Assembly (NCBI RefSeq): GCF_014596525.1
Contig: NZ_MSJP01000050.1
Coordinates: forward strand, 1-59,656
Reading direction: 5' to 3'
Source: Streptomyces sp. CBMA291
Lineage (GTDB): Bacteria > Actinomycetota > Actinomycetes > Streptomycetales > Streptomycetaceae
DNA length: 59,656 nt
This document shows positions 43,633 through 52,735 of the stretch, one piece after another (the stretch's first letter is position 1; the number at the start of each line of letters is the position of its first letter). Made by a program: the position numbers and the translations under genes. The notes under the pieces were generated by a model. That model did not search any database and had not been told where the DNA came from. It worked only from the letters and a program-made list of their open reading frames with translations.

Positions 43633-44904
43633 TCAGTGGCGTGTCACCCTCACCCGGTACGTCCCGTCCTCCGACTCGTCGAGGACCGTGATCCGGATGC
43701 CGTGTGCCCGGTCCGTGAAGGTCTCCCCGGGGCGGTAGGGGGCGTCGGAGAGTTCGGCGTGCACATTGGCCCGGTGGGTGCAGCCGCCGCTCGCGCGCCG
43801 GCTGTCGGCGACGGTCACCGGGCCGTGGCCGGTGTCGACGTCGGACTCGACGCGGTAGACGAGGACGCCCTCCTCGCAGACCGCCTCGTCGTTGCCGCCC
43901 TTGCCGCGCACCTCGACCGCGTACCCCGACGTCCCGGAGAGCGGTACGAACACCAGCTTGGGGCCGCCCGGTTCGGCGAGCGGGGTGAGGGTCCAGTCGG
44001 CGGAGCCGGGGCGGGCGGCGCAGCCGATCTGCTCGTTGTCGAGCCAGCCCAGCTTCCATTTGTGCCAGCCGAGCAGGTCGTTGTTGGCCCCCCAGTCCTC
44101 GGACATGATGTCCCAGTGCCCGACGGTGCCGCCGCCGTCCGGGGTGTAGAGGTCGGGCAGTCCGAAGACGTGCCCGTTCTCGTGCGGCAGGACCCGGTAG
44201 CCGGTCTCGGGGTAGCTGCCCGAGCCGTCGTCCTGGCGGCTGTAGACGAAGGACGTGTTGGCGAGCGGTACGCCGTCGGCGTACGGGGCGTCGTCGTTCC
44301 CCGAGAAGGTCACGGACAGGACGGTGTCCAGGGCCGAGGGCCCGGCGTTCGGTGTGACCAGGACGTTCACCAGGTCGTACGCGCTGAAGTCGATCCGGGA
44401 GTCGGCCGCCTTCACGATGTCCTCGACGAGCGAGCGGTACCCCGGTTCGAACGGGGAGCCGCGCTCGATCCCGTACGCCGCGAACGCCTTGGGCATCCGC
44501 AGCCAGTCGGGTATCGGTGCCTCGGCGAGATACCGGAGCCGTCCGTAGGAGCTGGTGCGGAACCAGTCGGCGGTCCGCGGGAAGAACTCGCGGAAGCGGC
44601 CCATCGCGGTGCCGTCGCCGGGGGCGTCGGGGAAGTCGACCATCAGGTTCAGGGCCCGGACCCGGCCCGTGGAGTGGACGTATCCGGGGGCGGTGGGCAG
44701 CCCCTCCGACATCTGCACGCCCAGGGAGGTGGCGATGCGGCACGGCCCGAGCTGGGCACCTTCGGGGGCGGCGGCCACGGGGCCCGCCGAGGCGGGGGCG
44801 GGACCGGGGAGCGTGCCGCTCGCGGAGGCGAGGAAGGCGAGGGAGAGGGCGGTGGACGCGGCCAGGGCGGCGCGTCCGCGTATCCGTCGGCGGGGGTGCT
44901 GCAT
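43633..44904 (-). CDS. secreted M6-type metalloprotease
   Basis: A 423-aa exported zinc protease. MQHPRRRIRGRAALAASTAL and a following hydrophobic stretch form a signal peptide to about residue 40. The zinc site is HENGHVFGLPD (His241, Glu242, His245, Asp251), the HExxHxxGxxD pattern of M6 (immune inhibitor A-like) peptidases. Downstream, HWDIMSEDWGANNDLLGWHKWKLGW provides the Met-turn region. The C-terminal part is beta-rich (YAVEVRGKGG...GVLVYRVESDVD). GGAGAGG precedes the ATG. Substrates are likely extracellular proteins. Confidence 0.92.
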   Translation of the reverse strand: MQHPRRRIRGRAALAASTALSLAFLASASGTLPGPAPASAGPVAAAPEGAQLGPCRIATSLGVQMSEGLPTAPGYVHSTGRVRALNLMVDFPDAPGDGTAMGRFREFFPRTADWFRTSSYGRLRYLAEAPIPDWLRMPKAFAAYGIERGSPFEPGYRSLVEDIVKAADSRIDFSAYDLVNVLVTPNAGPSALDTVLSVTFSGNDDAPYADGVPLANTSFVYSRQDDGSGSYPETGYRVLPHENGHVFGLPDLYTPDGGGTVGHWDIMSEDWGANNDLLGWHKWKLGWLDNEQIGCAARPGSADWTLTPLAEPGGPKLVFVPLSGTSGYAVEVRGKGGNDEAVCEEGVLVYRVESDVDTGHGPVTVADSRRASGGCTHRANVHAELSDAPYRPGETFTDRAHGIRITVLDESEDGTYRVRVTRH

Positions 44905-45254
44905 ACGGACGCCTCTCCGGTTCAGGCGGGTCGGTGATGCGGGGTTCCGCTCCGGGGCGGGCGGGCGGGTCGGTGGCGCGGGGCTCGCCCGGGGGCGTGC
45001 GGGACCGCGCTGTGCGATCAGCCTGTGACGGGTGGTTCCGGAGCGCGCGCCGGAAGGGCCGATCGTGGGTATTCCGGCCGGACGGGAGGGTGTGACGCAG
45101 GCCACAACGGGCTCGGGAAATAACCGGGGACCTTCTCCCCGTTTGGAGCTGTGTCGAGCGAAGCGGGGAATCTCTCCCCGGATCTCTCTTCCCGGGATCT
45201 CTTCCCCGGGCTCCCGCCCGGTTCCCTGCTTCCCGTGACCCAGGAGGTCGTGAC
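44905..45254. other. divergent regulatory region, no gene
   Basis: It lies between the protease and TetR genes. It includes a G/C-rich part (to 45010), a lower-GC stretch (45110-45180, gggaaataaccgggg) that may hold a promoter, and degenerate TCTCTTCCCCGGG repeats (about 45168-45215). No long palindromic operator for the adjacent TetR protein was found. Confidence 0.4.
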
Positions 45255-46094
45255 GTGACCAGCTCCTCCGGTACCGCACCCGGCGCCGTGTCCCGTACGA
45301 CTTCCGGCGCGACGTCCGAGCCCCGTACGACTTCCGGCGCCGTGTCCCGTACGTCCTCCGGGGCCGGTGCCGAGCCCCGTACGGGTTCCTCCGCCGAGCC
45401 CCGTACGGGACCCGGCGCCGAGTCCTGTACGGCCCCCGGCGCCGCCGCCCCCGCCCCCGCCCGCGCCTCCCGTCCCCGGGTCGACGCCCTGCGCAATCGT
45501 GAGCGGCTCGTGAGCGCCGCCCGTGAGATGTTCGTCGAGTTCGGGCCCCAGGTGCCGTACGACGAGATCGCGCGTCGGGCCGGTCTCGGGAACGCCACCC
45601 TCTACCGCAACTTCCCCGAGCGCGCCGACCTCGTCCACGAGGTCGTGCTCTCGATCACCGAGCGCATGACCGCGCTCGCCGAGCGGTCCGCCGCGGAGGA
45701 GGCCGACACCTTCGCCGCGATCCGCCGCTTCACCCACGGCGCCGTCGAGGAGCGGGTCGGCGCCCTCTGCCCGATACTCGACGGCGCTTTCGACAAGAAG
45801 CACCCCGATCTGATCGCCGGGCGCGAGCGTTTTGAACAGGCCGTGCAGACGCTCTTCGACCGGGCCCACGGGGCCGGGCGGCTCCGCGCCGACGTCGGCG
45901 TCGGCGATCTGATGGTGGTGCTCTCCCAGCTCACCCGCCCGCTGCCGGGGGCGTCCTGCGGAGCGGGCTTCGACCGGTTCGTCCACCGCCATCTCCAGCT
46001 GCTTCTCGACGGCCTTGAGACACCCGCCCGCTCCGAACTGCCCGGCTCCGCCGCGACCTTGGAAGACCTGCGGCGCGAGTCCTGTACGTCCTGA
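45255..46094 (+). CDS. TetR/AcrR-family regulator with repeat-rich N-terminal tail
   Basis: A 279-aa protein from GTG with AGGAGG seven bases upstream. Residues 1-75 are a low-complexity Ser/Thr/Gly/Pro-Arg-Thr tail (SGAxxEPRTT type) coded by 24-30-bp degenerate repeats (about 45290-45430). The TetR helix-turn-helix follows (about 76-135, RERLVSAAREMFVEFGPQVPYDEIARRAGLGNATLYRNFPERADL). The C-terminal ligand domain matches the SBMT-type TetR_C fold (VERVGALCPILD region). It lies upstream of, and probably represses, the DHA2 efflux gene. Confidence 0.92.
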   Translation: MTSSSGTAPGAVSRTTSGATSEPRTTSGAVSRTSSGAGAEPRTGSSAEPRTGPGAESCTAPGAAAPAPARASRPRVDALRNRERLVSAAREMFVEFGPQVPYDEIARRAGLGNATLYRNFPERADLVHEVVLSITERMTALAERSAAEEADTFAAIRRFTHGAVEERVGALCPILDGAFDKKHPDLIAGRERFEQAVQTLFDRAHGAGRLRADVGVGDLMVVLSQLTRPLPGASCGAGFDRFVHRHLQLLLDGLETPARSELPGSAATLEDLRRESCTS

Positions 46095-46260
46095 GGAACC
46101 CGAGGATTCCCATGCCCCCGAAGGTCCCTTAGGGGGCGACCGCCCGGCGGCCCCATCCCTTAGGGGCCGCCCCCAGGCTCCGCCCTCACCCCGCCCCACC
46201 CTCCCCATGCGTCCATAACATCCCTTTTCTGCCAGTACGTGCCAAGAGGTGGCCACAGCC

Positions 46261-47814
46261 ATGCCTGAAAACCCCGAGAACACCACGACCCGGCCCGATC
46301 CGGGGCGCTGGAAAGCCCTCGTCTTCATCGCCCTCGCCCAGCTGATGGTCGTCCTCGACGCGACGATCGTGAACATCGCCCTGCCCTCCGCCCAGCAGGA
46401 TCTGGGGATATCGGACGGCAACCGGCAGTGGGTCATCACCGCCTACGCCCTCGCCTTCGGCGGACTGCTCCTCTTCGGCGGGCGCATCGCCGACCTCTGG
46501 GGGCGCAAGCGCGCCTTCGTCGTCGGTCTCGTCGGTTTCGCCGCCGCCTCCGCCCTCGGCGGAGCCGCGAACGGCGAGGCCATGCTGCTCGGCGCCCGCG
46601 CGCTCCAAGGCGCCTTCGGCGCGCTCCTCGCGCCCGCCGCGCTCTCGCTGCTCGCCGTGACCTTCACCGACGCCAGGGAACGCGCCAAGGCGTTCGGCAT
46701 CTACGGGGCGATCGCCGGAGGCGGCGGCGCCGTGGGCCTGATCCTCGGCGGCTTCCTCACCGAGTACCTCGACTGGCGCTGGACCTTCTACGTCAACATC
46801 CCGTTCGCCGTGGTCGCCGCCGCGGGCGCCTACTTCGTGGTCCGTGAGCCCGCGGGCGGACGCAACCGCTCCGCGCTCGACGTCCCCGGCGTGTTCCTCT
46901 CCACCCTGGGCCTGGTCGCGCTCGTCTACGGCTTCACCCGGGCCGAGTCCGCGGGCTGGAGCGACACCGGCACCATCGGCCTGTTCGTCGGCTCCGCCGT
47001 CCTGCTCCTCGCCTTCGTGCTCACCGAGGCGAAGGTGAAGTCCCCGCTGCTGCCGCTGCGCGTCCTGACCGACCGCAACCGGGGCGGGGTCTATCTGTCG
47101 CTCGGCCTCGCGGTCATCGCGATGTTCGGACTCTTCCTCTTCCTCACGTACTACCTCCAGGTCGTGAAGGGGTACACGCCGGTCAGGACGGGCTTCGCGT
47201 TCCTCCCGATGATGGCGGGCATGATCGTGGGCTCGACCCAGATCGGCGCGCGGCTGATGACCCGCGTCCGGCCGCGCCTGCTGATGGCCCCCGGTTTCCT
47301 CTCCGCCGCCCTCGGCATGCTGCTTCTGACGGGGCTTGAGACCGACACCTCGTACGCCGCGCTGATCCTGCCCGCGCAGTTGCTCCTCGGCCTGGGCATG
47401 GGTACGGCGTTCATGCCGGCGATGTCGCTCGCGACCCTCGGCGTGGACCCGAAGGACGCCGGGGTGGCCTCCGCCATGGTCAACACCTCGCAGCAGGTCG
47501 GCGGTGCCATCGGCACGGCCCTCCTGAACACGATCGCCGCCTCGGCGACCACCGCCTATCTGACGGCGCACGCGGCGGACGCGGCCACCCCGCAGGGGGC
47601 GGCGCTGCTCCGGCTCCAGAGCATGGTCGAGGGGTACACGGCGGCCATCTGGTGGGCCGTCGGCATCCTCGCGGCAGCCGCCGCGATCGCCTTCACCCTG
47701 GTCGACGCGGGCCGACCGGGCACGGGCGTGGTCACCGGCTCCGGCACTAAGAGCGACGCCGATTCCGACGCCGCTTCCGAGGCAGCGGCGCGGATCCCGG
47801 TCGTCGCCCACTGA
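46261..47814 (+). CDS. DHA2-family MFS efflux transporter (14-helix type)
   Basis: About 517 aa from ATG, with GAGGTGG upstream; an in-frame GTG at 46249 sits on that site and is less likely. DHA2 hallmarks are LAQLMVVLDATIVNIALPSAQQDLGIS (helix 1, motif D1), GGRIADLWGRKRAFVVG (motif A), and RALQGAFGALLAPAALSLL with the motif-C-like GGGGAVGLILGGFLTEYL. It exports drugs or metabolites by proton antiport. The TetR gene 166 bp upstream is the likely regulator. Confidence 0.94.
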   Translation: MPENPENTTTRPDPGRWKALVFIALAQLMVVLDATIVNIALPSAQQDLGISDGNRQWVITAYALAFGGLLLFGGRIADLWGRKRAFVVGLVGFAAASALGGAANGEAMLLGARALQGAFGALLAPAALSLLAVTFTDARERAKAFGIYGAIAGGGGAVGLILGGFLTEYLDWRWTFYVNIPFAVVAAAGAYFVVREPAGGRNRSALDVPGVFLSTLGLVALVYGFTRAESAGWSDTGTIGLFVGSAVLLLAFVLTEAKVKSPLLPLRVLTDRNRGGVYLSLGLAVIAMFGLFLFLTYYLQVVKGYTPVRTGFAFLPMMAGMIVGSTQIGARLMTRVRPRLLMAPGFLSAALGMLLLTGLETDTSYAALILPAQLLLGLGMGTAFMPAMSLATLGVDPKDAGVASAMVNTSQQVGGAIGTALLNTIAASATTAYLTAHAADAATPQGAALLRLQSMVEGYTAAIWWAVGILAAAAAIAFTLVDAGRPGTGVVTGSGTKSDADSDAASEAAARIPVVAH

Positions 47815-48418
47815 CCCGTACGAACGGGGGATCCTCCTCCCGCACCGGGCCCGCACAGGGGACGGGCCCGGTGCGGGGGAGACCCGTACGTCCGGCGTCC
47901 GGGAGATCCGTACGTCCGGAGTACGGGAGACCCGTACGTCCGGCGCGCGGGGAGTCCGGGGAGCGCGGGGCGGACGCCGCCGCCACCCGCGCCGCCTCCA
48001 GTGCGGCCACCAGCCGCACCACGCCCCGGTTCCGGGACTGGCCCCAGCTGTGGCCCGACAGCATCAGGAGCGGGTACGTACCGCCGGAGGCGAGGACCAG
48101 TTCCGGGGCGTCGGACTGGTAGATCCTGGCGGGCAGCACGACCAGCCGGACTTCCCGTACGTCCGCCCAGGGGAAGGTGCGCCGTCCGAGCAGCCCCGTG
48201 TACGTCACCCCGGCCGGTCCGCAGGAGACGCCGAACAGCGGCGCGCGGAACGTCAGGAGCGCCCCCGGTGGGCCGAAGAGCAGGGCCGGGATCAGGGCGG
48301 GCAGATATCCGTGCAGTGCGCCGGCCACCATCAACACGGCGATCAGCAGGAGCGCACCGCCCATGACGAAGTAGACGATCGCCCCGAGCGGGTGCTTCTT
48401 CCGCATGTCCGTCGCCAT
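47747..48418 (-). CDS. membrane protein with PH-like domain
   Basis: About 223 aa, starting MATDMRKKHPLGA (GGGGG upstream; the exact start is uncertain, as ATG 48406 is also in frame). Two hydrophobic helices (IVYFVMGGALLLIAVLMVAGAL and YLPALIPALLFGPPGAL) are followed by a bPH-like beta domain (FGVSCGPAGVTYTGLLGRRTFPWADVREVRLV). The C-terminal 60 residues are repeats (GRTGLPYSGRTDLPDAGRTG) coded by a 27-bp DNA array (about 47880-47955), then a basic tail. The 3' end overlaps the convergent MFS gene by 68 bp, so the natural stop may once have been earlier. Confidence 0.65.
   Translation of the reverse strand: MATDMRKKHPLGAIVYFVMGGALLLIAVLMVAGALHGYLPALIPALLFGPPGALLTFRAPLFGVSCGPAGVTYTGLLGRRTFPWADVREVRLVVLPARIYQSDAPELVLASGGTYPLLMLSGHSWGQSRNRGVVRLVAALEAARVAAASAPRSPDSPRAGRTGLPYSGRTDLPDAGRTGLPRTGPVPCAGPVREEDPPFVRVSGRRPGSAPLPRKRRRNRRRS
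47880..47955. repeat. 27-bp tandem repeat, about three copies
   Basis: Units of the form GACCCGTACGTCCGGCG followed by about ten variable bases, inside the 3' end of the PH-like gene. They resemble the repeats in the TetR N-terminal tail (CCCGTACG...TCCGGCG). Confidence 0.7.
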
Positions 48419-48542
48419 GTCCGTCGCCCCCGGTCCCGTCGCCTGGGGCCAGGATACGAAGGACGCGAAGGACGCGGAGGGCGCGGAGGGCGCGGAGGCC
48501 CGGCGGGATCCGGAGGGCCCGGACCCGCCGCCCCCTGTCGGC

Positions 48543-49061
48543 TCAGCGCAGCCAGGGCAGGTCCGCCTGCGCGTCCTGTGGCTCCAGGCCCTCCGCCATG
48601 ACCCGCATGATCGCGCCGAGCTGGTCCACCTGTTCGGCGGAGAGCCGGTCGAAGAGGGCTTGGCGTACGGCCGCCACATGGCCCGGCGCGGACCGGCGCA
48701 GGACCTCCACGCCCTCCTCCGTCAGCCGGGCGAACTGGCCCCGCTTGTCGGACGGACAGCTCTCGCGCCGTACCCAGCCCTGCTGTTCGAGGCGGGCGAC
48801 CGCGTGGGAGAGCCGGGAGCGGGTGATCTTGGCGCTCTTGGCCAGCTCGGTCATCCGCATCCGGGTCTTGGGCGCGTGGGAGAGCTGGACGAGCAGCCCG
48901 TAGTAGAGGTGCGGCATCCCGGCGTCGCGCTGGAGCTGCCGGTCGAGATGATCGTCGAGGAGCATGGTGGCGTGCAGGTAGGAGCGCCAGACGCGCTGCT
49001 CCTCGGCGCTGAGCCAGCGCGGTTCGGTCGTGTCTCCCATGGTGTCCATCGTAAGGCCCAT
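48543..49061 (-). CDS. MarR-family regulator
   Basis: A 172-aa winged-helix protein: LDRQLQRDAGMPHLYYGLLVQLSHAPKTRMRMTELAKSAKITRSRLSHAVARLEQQGWVRR is the recognition region in order, followed by DKRGQFARLTEEGVEVL in the wing. The start at ATG 49061 leaves almost no leader after TATAGT, a -10-like hexamer inside the operator region; ATGs at 49049 and 49040 are alternatives. It is divergent from the dioxygenase gene, with palindromic half-sites between them, so it very likely represses both. Confidence 0.92.
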   Translation of the reverse strand: MGLTMDTMGDTTEPRWLSAEEQRVWRSYLHATMLLDDHLDRQLQRDAGMPHLYYGLLVQLSHAPKTRMRMTELAKSAKITRSRLSHAVARLEQQGWVRRESCPSDKRGQFARLTEEGVEVLRRSAPGHVAAVRQALFDRLSAEQVDQLGAIMRVMAEGLEPQDAQADLPWLR

Positions 49062-49119
49062 TCTTGAAAGTTGAACTATATGAGTTTAAGGTGTGCGGTA
49101 ACGCTTGAACTTTCAAGAA
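49061..49119. promoter_or_regulatory. MarR operator region
   Basis: CTTGAA-CT-TTCAAG (49104-49117) is a perfect 14-bp palindrome. A second, imperfect copy, CTTGAAAGTTGAA, starts at 49063. The outer sequences TTCTTGAAAGTT (49061-49072) and AACTTTCAAGAA (49108-49119) are exact inverted copies. Both divergent promoters must lie in this low-GC segment. Confidence 0.75.
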
Positions 49120-49154
49120 CTCTGCTCCGGAGAACCCTGAAGGGGGTCGTCGCC

Positions 49155-49937
49155 TTGGACACCACGCTCGAACGGATGCCCGCGCTCTATCTGTCCCACG
49201 GCGCCCCGCCACTCGCCGACGACCCCGTCTGGCCCGGCGAACTCGCCGCCTGGTCCGCGGGCCTCCCGCGCCCCAAGGCGATCCTCATGGTCTCCGCCCA
49301 CTGGGAGGAGGCCCCGCTCGCCCTCGGCGCCACCGAGACCATCCCCCTCGTCTACGACTTCTGGGGCTTCCCCGAGCACTACTACCGCGTCCGCTACGAA
49401 GCCCCCGGCGCCCCGGCGCTCGCCGAGGCCGTCCGCAAGCTGCTGCGCGCCCCCGGCACGCCCGTCCAGGACATCCCCGACCGGGGACTCGACCACGGCG
49501 CCTACGTGCCGCTCGTCGAGATGTACCCGGACGCGGACATCCCCGTACTCCAGATCTCCATGCCCACCCTCGACCCGCGCCGCCTCATGGACATCGGCCG
49601 CAGGCTCGCCCCGCTCCGCGACGAAGGCGTCCTCATCGTCGGCAGCGGCTTCTTCACCCACAACCTCGCCGCCCTCCGGCACGGCGGCGTCCCCGGCTGG
49701 TCCGCCGAGTTCGACGCCTGGGGTCACGAAGCCCTCGCCTCGCAGGACGTCGACGCCCTCCTCGACTTCGAGCACAAGGCACCCGCAGGACGCCTCGCCC
49801 ACCCGCGCACCGAGCACTTCGCGCCCCTCTTCGTCACGATGGGCGCCGCCGACGCGGCGGGCGACCTCGGCACCGACCGCTCCGTCATCGACGGCTTCTG
49901 GATGGGCCTGGCGAAGCGCTCGGTGCAGTTCGGCTGA
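49155..49937 (+). CDS. class III extradiol dioxygenase (DODA/LigB type)
   Basis: About 260 aa. The start is TTG 49155 (MDTTLERMPALYLSHGAPP) with AAGGGGG upstream; ATG 49176 is the alternative. Family landmarks are YLSHGAPPLADD (metal His), ILMVSAHWEEAP (second His), YDFWGFPEHYY, DRGLDHGAYVPL and VGSGFFTHNL. It cleaves catechol-like rings next to the hydroxyls, using a non-haem metal. Divergent MarR control is typical of genes induced by quinones or catechols, which fits this activity. Confidence 0.92.
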   Translation: MDTTLERMPALYLSHGAPPLADDPVWPGELAAWSAGLPRPKAILMVSAHWEEAPLALGATETIPLVYDFWGFPEHYYRVRYEAPGAPALAEAVRKLLRAPGTPVQDIPDRGLDHGAYVPLVEMYPDADIPVLQISMPTLDPRRLMDIGRRLAPLRDEGVLIVGSGFFTHNLAALRHGGVPGWSAEFDAWGHEALASQDVDALLDFEHKAPAGRLAHPRTEHFAPLFVTMGAADAAGDLGTDRSVIDGFWMGLAKRSVQFG

Positions 49938-49953
49938 GCGACTCCCGGGCAGG

Positions 49954-50970
49954 TCAGAAGGCCGGCGGATTGAGTTCCACCGAGCGGACGGCGGCGGCCA
50001 GCGCGAGCGGACCGCCCACGTCGAGCGCCGTATCGGTGAACTTGATCGTGTGGTCGTCGCCGTGCGCCGCCGCCCGCGCGAAGACCTCCTCGGGCGTCAG
50101 CGAGACCGGCGCGCACGGGGCGCCCTCCGCCGGCGCGTACGCCGCCGTCACCGCGGCCGAGGCCGTCCAGGCGGCCGCCAGACTCGGCGCCCACAGCTCC
50201 CGGGGGAGCGCGGGCAGGGCGCGCAGCACCGCGTTCGGCGCGGTCGCCGCGTGGACCAGCATGACCGGCTCCGCGTGACCATGGGTCGCGTACCGGTGGG
50301 TGGCCGCCGTCACCAGCTCCACCAGCCGCTCCCGCGCCGTCTCCGGATCCGGCGCCGCGCCCCACGCCGGGAACGCCGTCAGCCGTGCGAGCCGCTCCCT
50401 GATCCCGCCCTCCTGCTCCGGAACCAGGGGTACGGCGTCCAGGGCGGCGGCCGCCGACGGCGCCGGGGCCAGCGTGGCGAGCGCGGGCAGCGGCTGATGC
50501 CGGGCGGCCCAGTACCCCAGCGCGTGCGCCAGCTCGGCCCGGCGCGGCCCGGTCGTCCCCGCCTCGCCGGATTCGAGCAGGGTCCGTACGGCGTGCCCGG
50601 TGCGGATCACCGGGTGGGTCGCGCCGCCCGCGATCCCGGGCAGCAGCCGGGGCCACCACTCGGCAAGGACCTCCCGCCAGGGCCGCTCGTCGAGCTGCCG
50701 CCCGAAGAACAGCACCCAGTCGGTCATCCGGGCCGGGTCGCCGAGCGCCCCGGCGGCGTCGGCGGCGGTGAGCGTCCCCGTCGGCGGGGGCAGCTCCTCC
50801 AGGTTGGGCGCGTAGTGGTCGATCCAGCGGTGTACGGCCGTCGCCTGCCCGTGGCGGACCAAGGCCTCGACGGCCATCGGGGCGTGGTTGGAGAGCCAGC
50901 CGCCGCGCTCGGGGCCGCTGGCGTGGAGGCGTTCGAGTGCTTCGTCGAGAGTTCCGGTGCTGTCGTCCAT
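49954..50970 (-). CDS. questin oxidase-like (DUF4243) protein
   Basis: A 338-aa protein. LDEALERLHASGPERGGWLSNHAPMAVEALVRHG at the N-terminus, HRWIDHYAPNLEELPPPTG, and HGDDHTIKFTDTALD near the C-terminus fit the questin-oxidase-like family. The named fungal member performs Baeyer-Villiger-type ring opening of anthraquinones; bacterial members are uncharacterised. It ends 16 bases from the convergent dioxygenase gene. Two ring-cleavage-type proteins side by side hint at aromatic/quinone metabolism or detoxification. Confidence 0.85.
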   Translation of the reverse strand: MDDSTGTLDEALERLHASGPERGGWLSNHAPMAVEALVRHGQATAVHRWIDHYAPNLEELPPPTGTLTAADAAGALGDPARMTDWVLFFGRQLDERPWREVLAEWWPRLLPGIAGGATHPVIRTGHAVRTLLESGEAGTTGPRRAELAHALGYWAARHQPLPALATLAPAPSAAAALDAVPLVPEQEGGIRERLARLTAFPAWGAAPDPETARERLVELVTAATHRYATHGHAEPVMLVHAATAPNAVLRALPALPRELWAPSLAAAWTASAAVTAAYAPAEGAPCAPVSLTPEEVFARAAAHGDDHTIKFTDTALDVGGPLALAAAVRSVELNPPAF

Positions 50971-51023
50971 GCCGAGGACGCTAGGGCGGGGGAGGGGGTG
51001 CGGGGAACGGACCGGGGACCTAT

Positions 51024-51407
51024 TCAGCCGGGCGGCCGACGACCTAGGTCCCGGAGGCCGCTGTCTCGGTCCGCGAGGCCGACCGCCTGGTCCCGGAGGC
51101 CCACGACCTGGTCCCGGAGGGTGATCCCCCAGCCCGGGAGGCCGATCACCCGGTCCGCGCGGCCGATCCCCCGGCCCGGGATGTCGATCACTTGGTCCGG
51201 GAGGACGACAACCTCCCGGCTCTTCCCCGCGTCCTCCAGGGTGACGCCGTGTGTGAGCGCGGTCTCACCGACGGTGTGGTCGGCGGGGGCCGCGAGCGGG
51301 GTCGCGGCGCCCTTCGTGCCGGGTCTGACCTGGGCCTCCGCAGGTTCCGCAGGCATGCCCCGGGGGTCGGCGGCCACGCAGGATACTGCATGATCTCGAA
51401 AATCCAT
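51024..51407 (-). CDS. possible gene for a heptapeptide-repeat protein
   Basis: An open frame of 127 codons from ATG (MDFRDHAVSC). The second half is eight heptads such as VVGLRDQ, AVGLADR, VIDIPGR and VIGLPGW, encoded by the 21-bp DNA array. No Shine-Dalgarno is evident, and the 534-bp gap around it (50971-51504) otherwise has no gene. It may be expressed, or the array may have a DNA-level role. Confidence 0.3.
   Translation of the reverse strand: MDFRDHAVSCVAADPRGMPAEPAEAQVRPGTKGAATPLAAPADHTVGETALTHGVTLEDAGKSREVVVLPDQVIDIPGRGIGRADRVIGLPGWGITLRDQVVGLRDQAVGLADRDSGLRDLGRRPPG
51047..51214. repeat. eight tandem 21-bp repeats
   Basis: Eight units of exactly 21 bp, consensus GGTCCCGGAGGCCGATCACCC with two to six changes each, and no length variation. 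A partial unit precedes them (51034-51046). The 21-bp period equals two turns of B-DNA. They end 204 bp before the sigma-R promoter of hrdD. Confidence 0.85.
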
Positions 51408-51417
51408 GTGCCGGGTG

Positions 51418-51443
51418 GGAATTCTGTCCTGATTCCAGTCGTT
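51418..51443 (+). promoter_or_regulatory. sigma-R-type promoter of hrdD
   Basis: GGAAT (51418-51422), exactly 18 bp, GTT (51441-51443): the S. coelicolor sigma-R consensus GGAAT-N18-GTT. It lies 61 bp upstream of the start codon. In S. coelicolor hrdD is known as a target of the thiol-stress sigma factor sigma-R. Confidence 0.85.
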
Positions 51444-51504
51444 GTTTCCGTCGGATGCAGGGCACCCGAAAGGGTGTCGCGACCTACTCAGCAAGGGAGC
51501 ACGC

Positions 51505-52506
<1,002 letters not shown>

Positions 52507-52537
52507 TCCCGACCCTGAGCGGGGGCGCCCACGGGGA

Positions 52538-52574
52538 GGGCCTCGGGGACCGGGGCGGTCCCCGAGGCCCTTAT
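52538..52574 (+). terminator. intrinsic terminator of hrdD
   Basis: A perfect 14-bp stem GGGCCTCGGGGACC (52538-52551) with 52557-52570, 5-nt loop, followed by TTAT. Confidence 0.92.
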
Positions 52575-52735
52575 CCGTATCCGCTCCTGCCCTGAGGGGG
52601 CGGGGCCGGATGCCTGCCCGGTGGGTCAGGGACCAGGGGGGCAGGGGCCAGGGGCCAGCGATCAGGGGGCACGGTTCAGGGATACGGGACGCCCGCCGGG
52701 CCCTCCCCGTTCTCCCTGTTCAGCGTTCTCCCCGT

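Noticed and set aside
45255..46094. The TetR protein as the repressor of the CTGAYG-N3-CGTCAG sites
   Set aside because: No copy of the motif was found around its own promoter, and its position favours control of the adjacent MFS gene.
49071..49154. An earlier ATG start for the dioxygenase (MNYMSLRC...)
   Set aside because: It would translate through the MarR operator; there is no Shine-Dalgarno there and the family begins near MPALYLSHGAPP.
51047..51214. Iterons of a replication origin
   Set aside because: The 21-bp period fits iterons, but there is no Rep gene or AT-rich melting region nearby, and a chromosomal sigma-factor gene follows.
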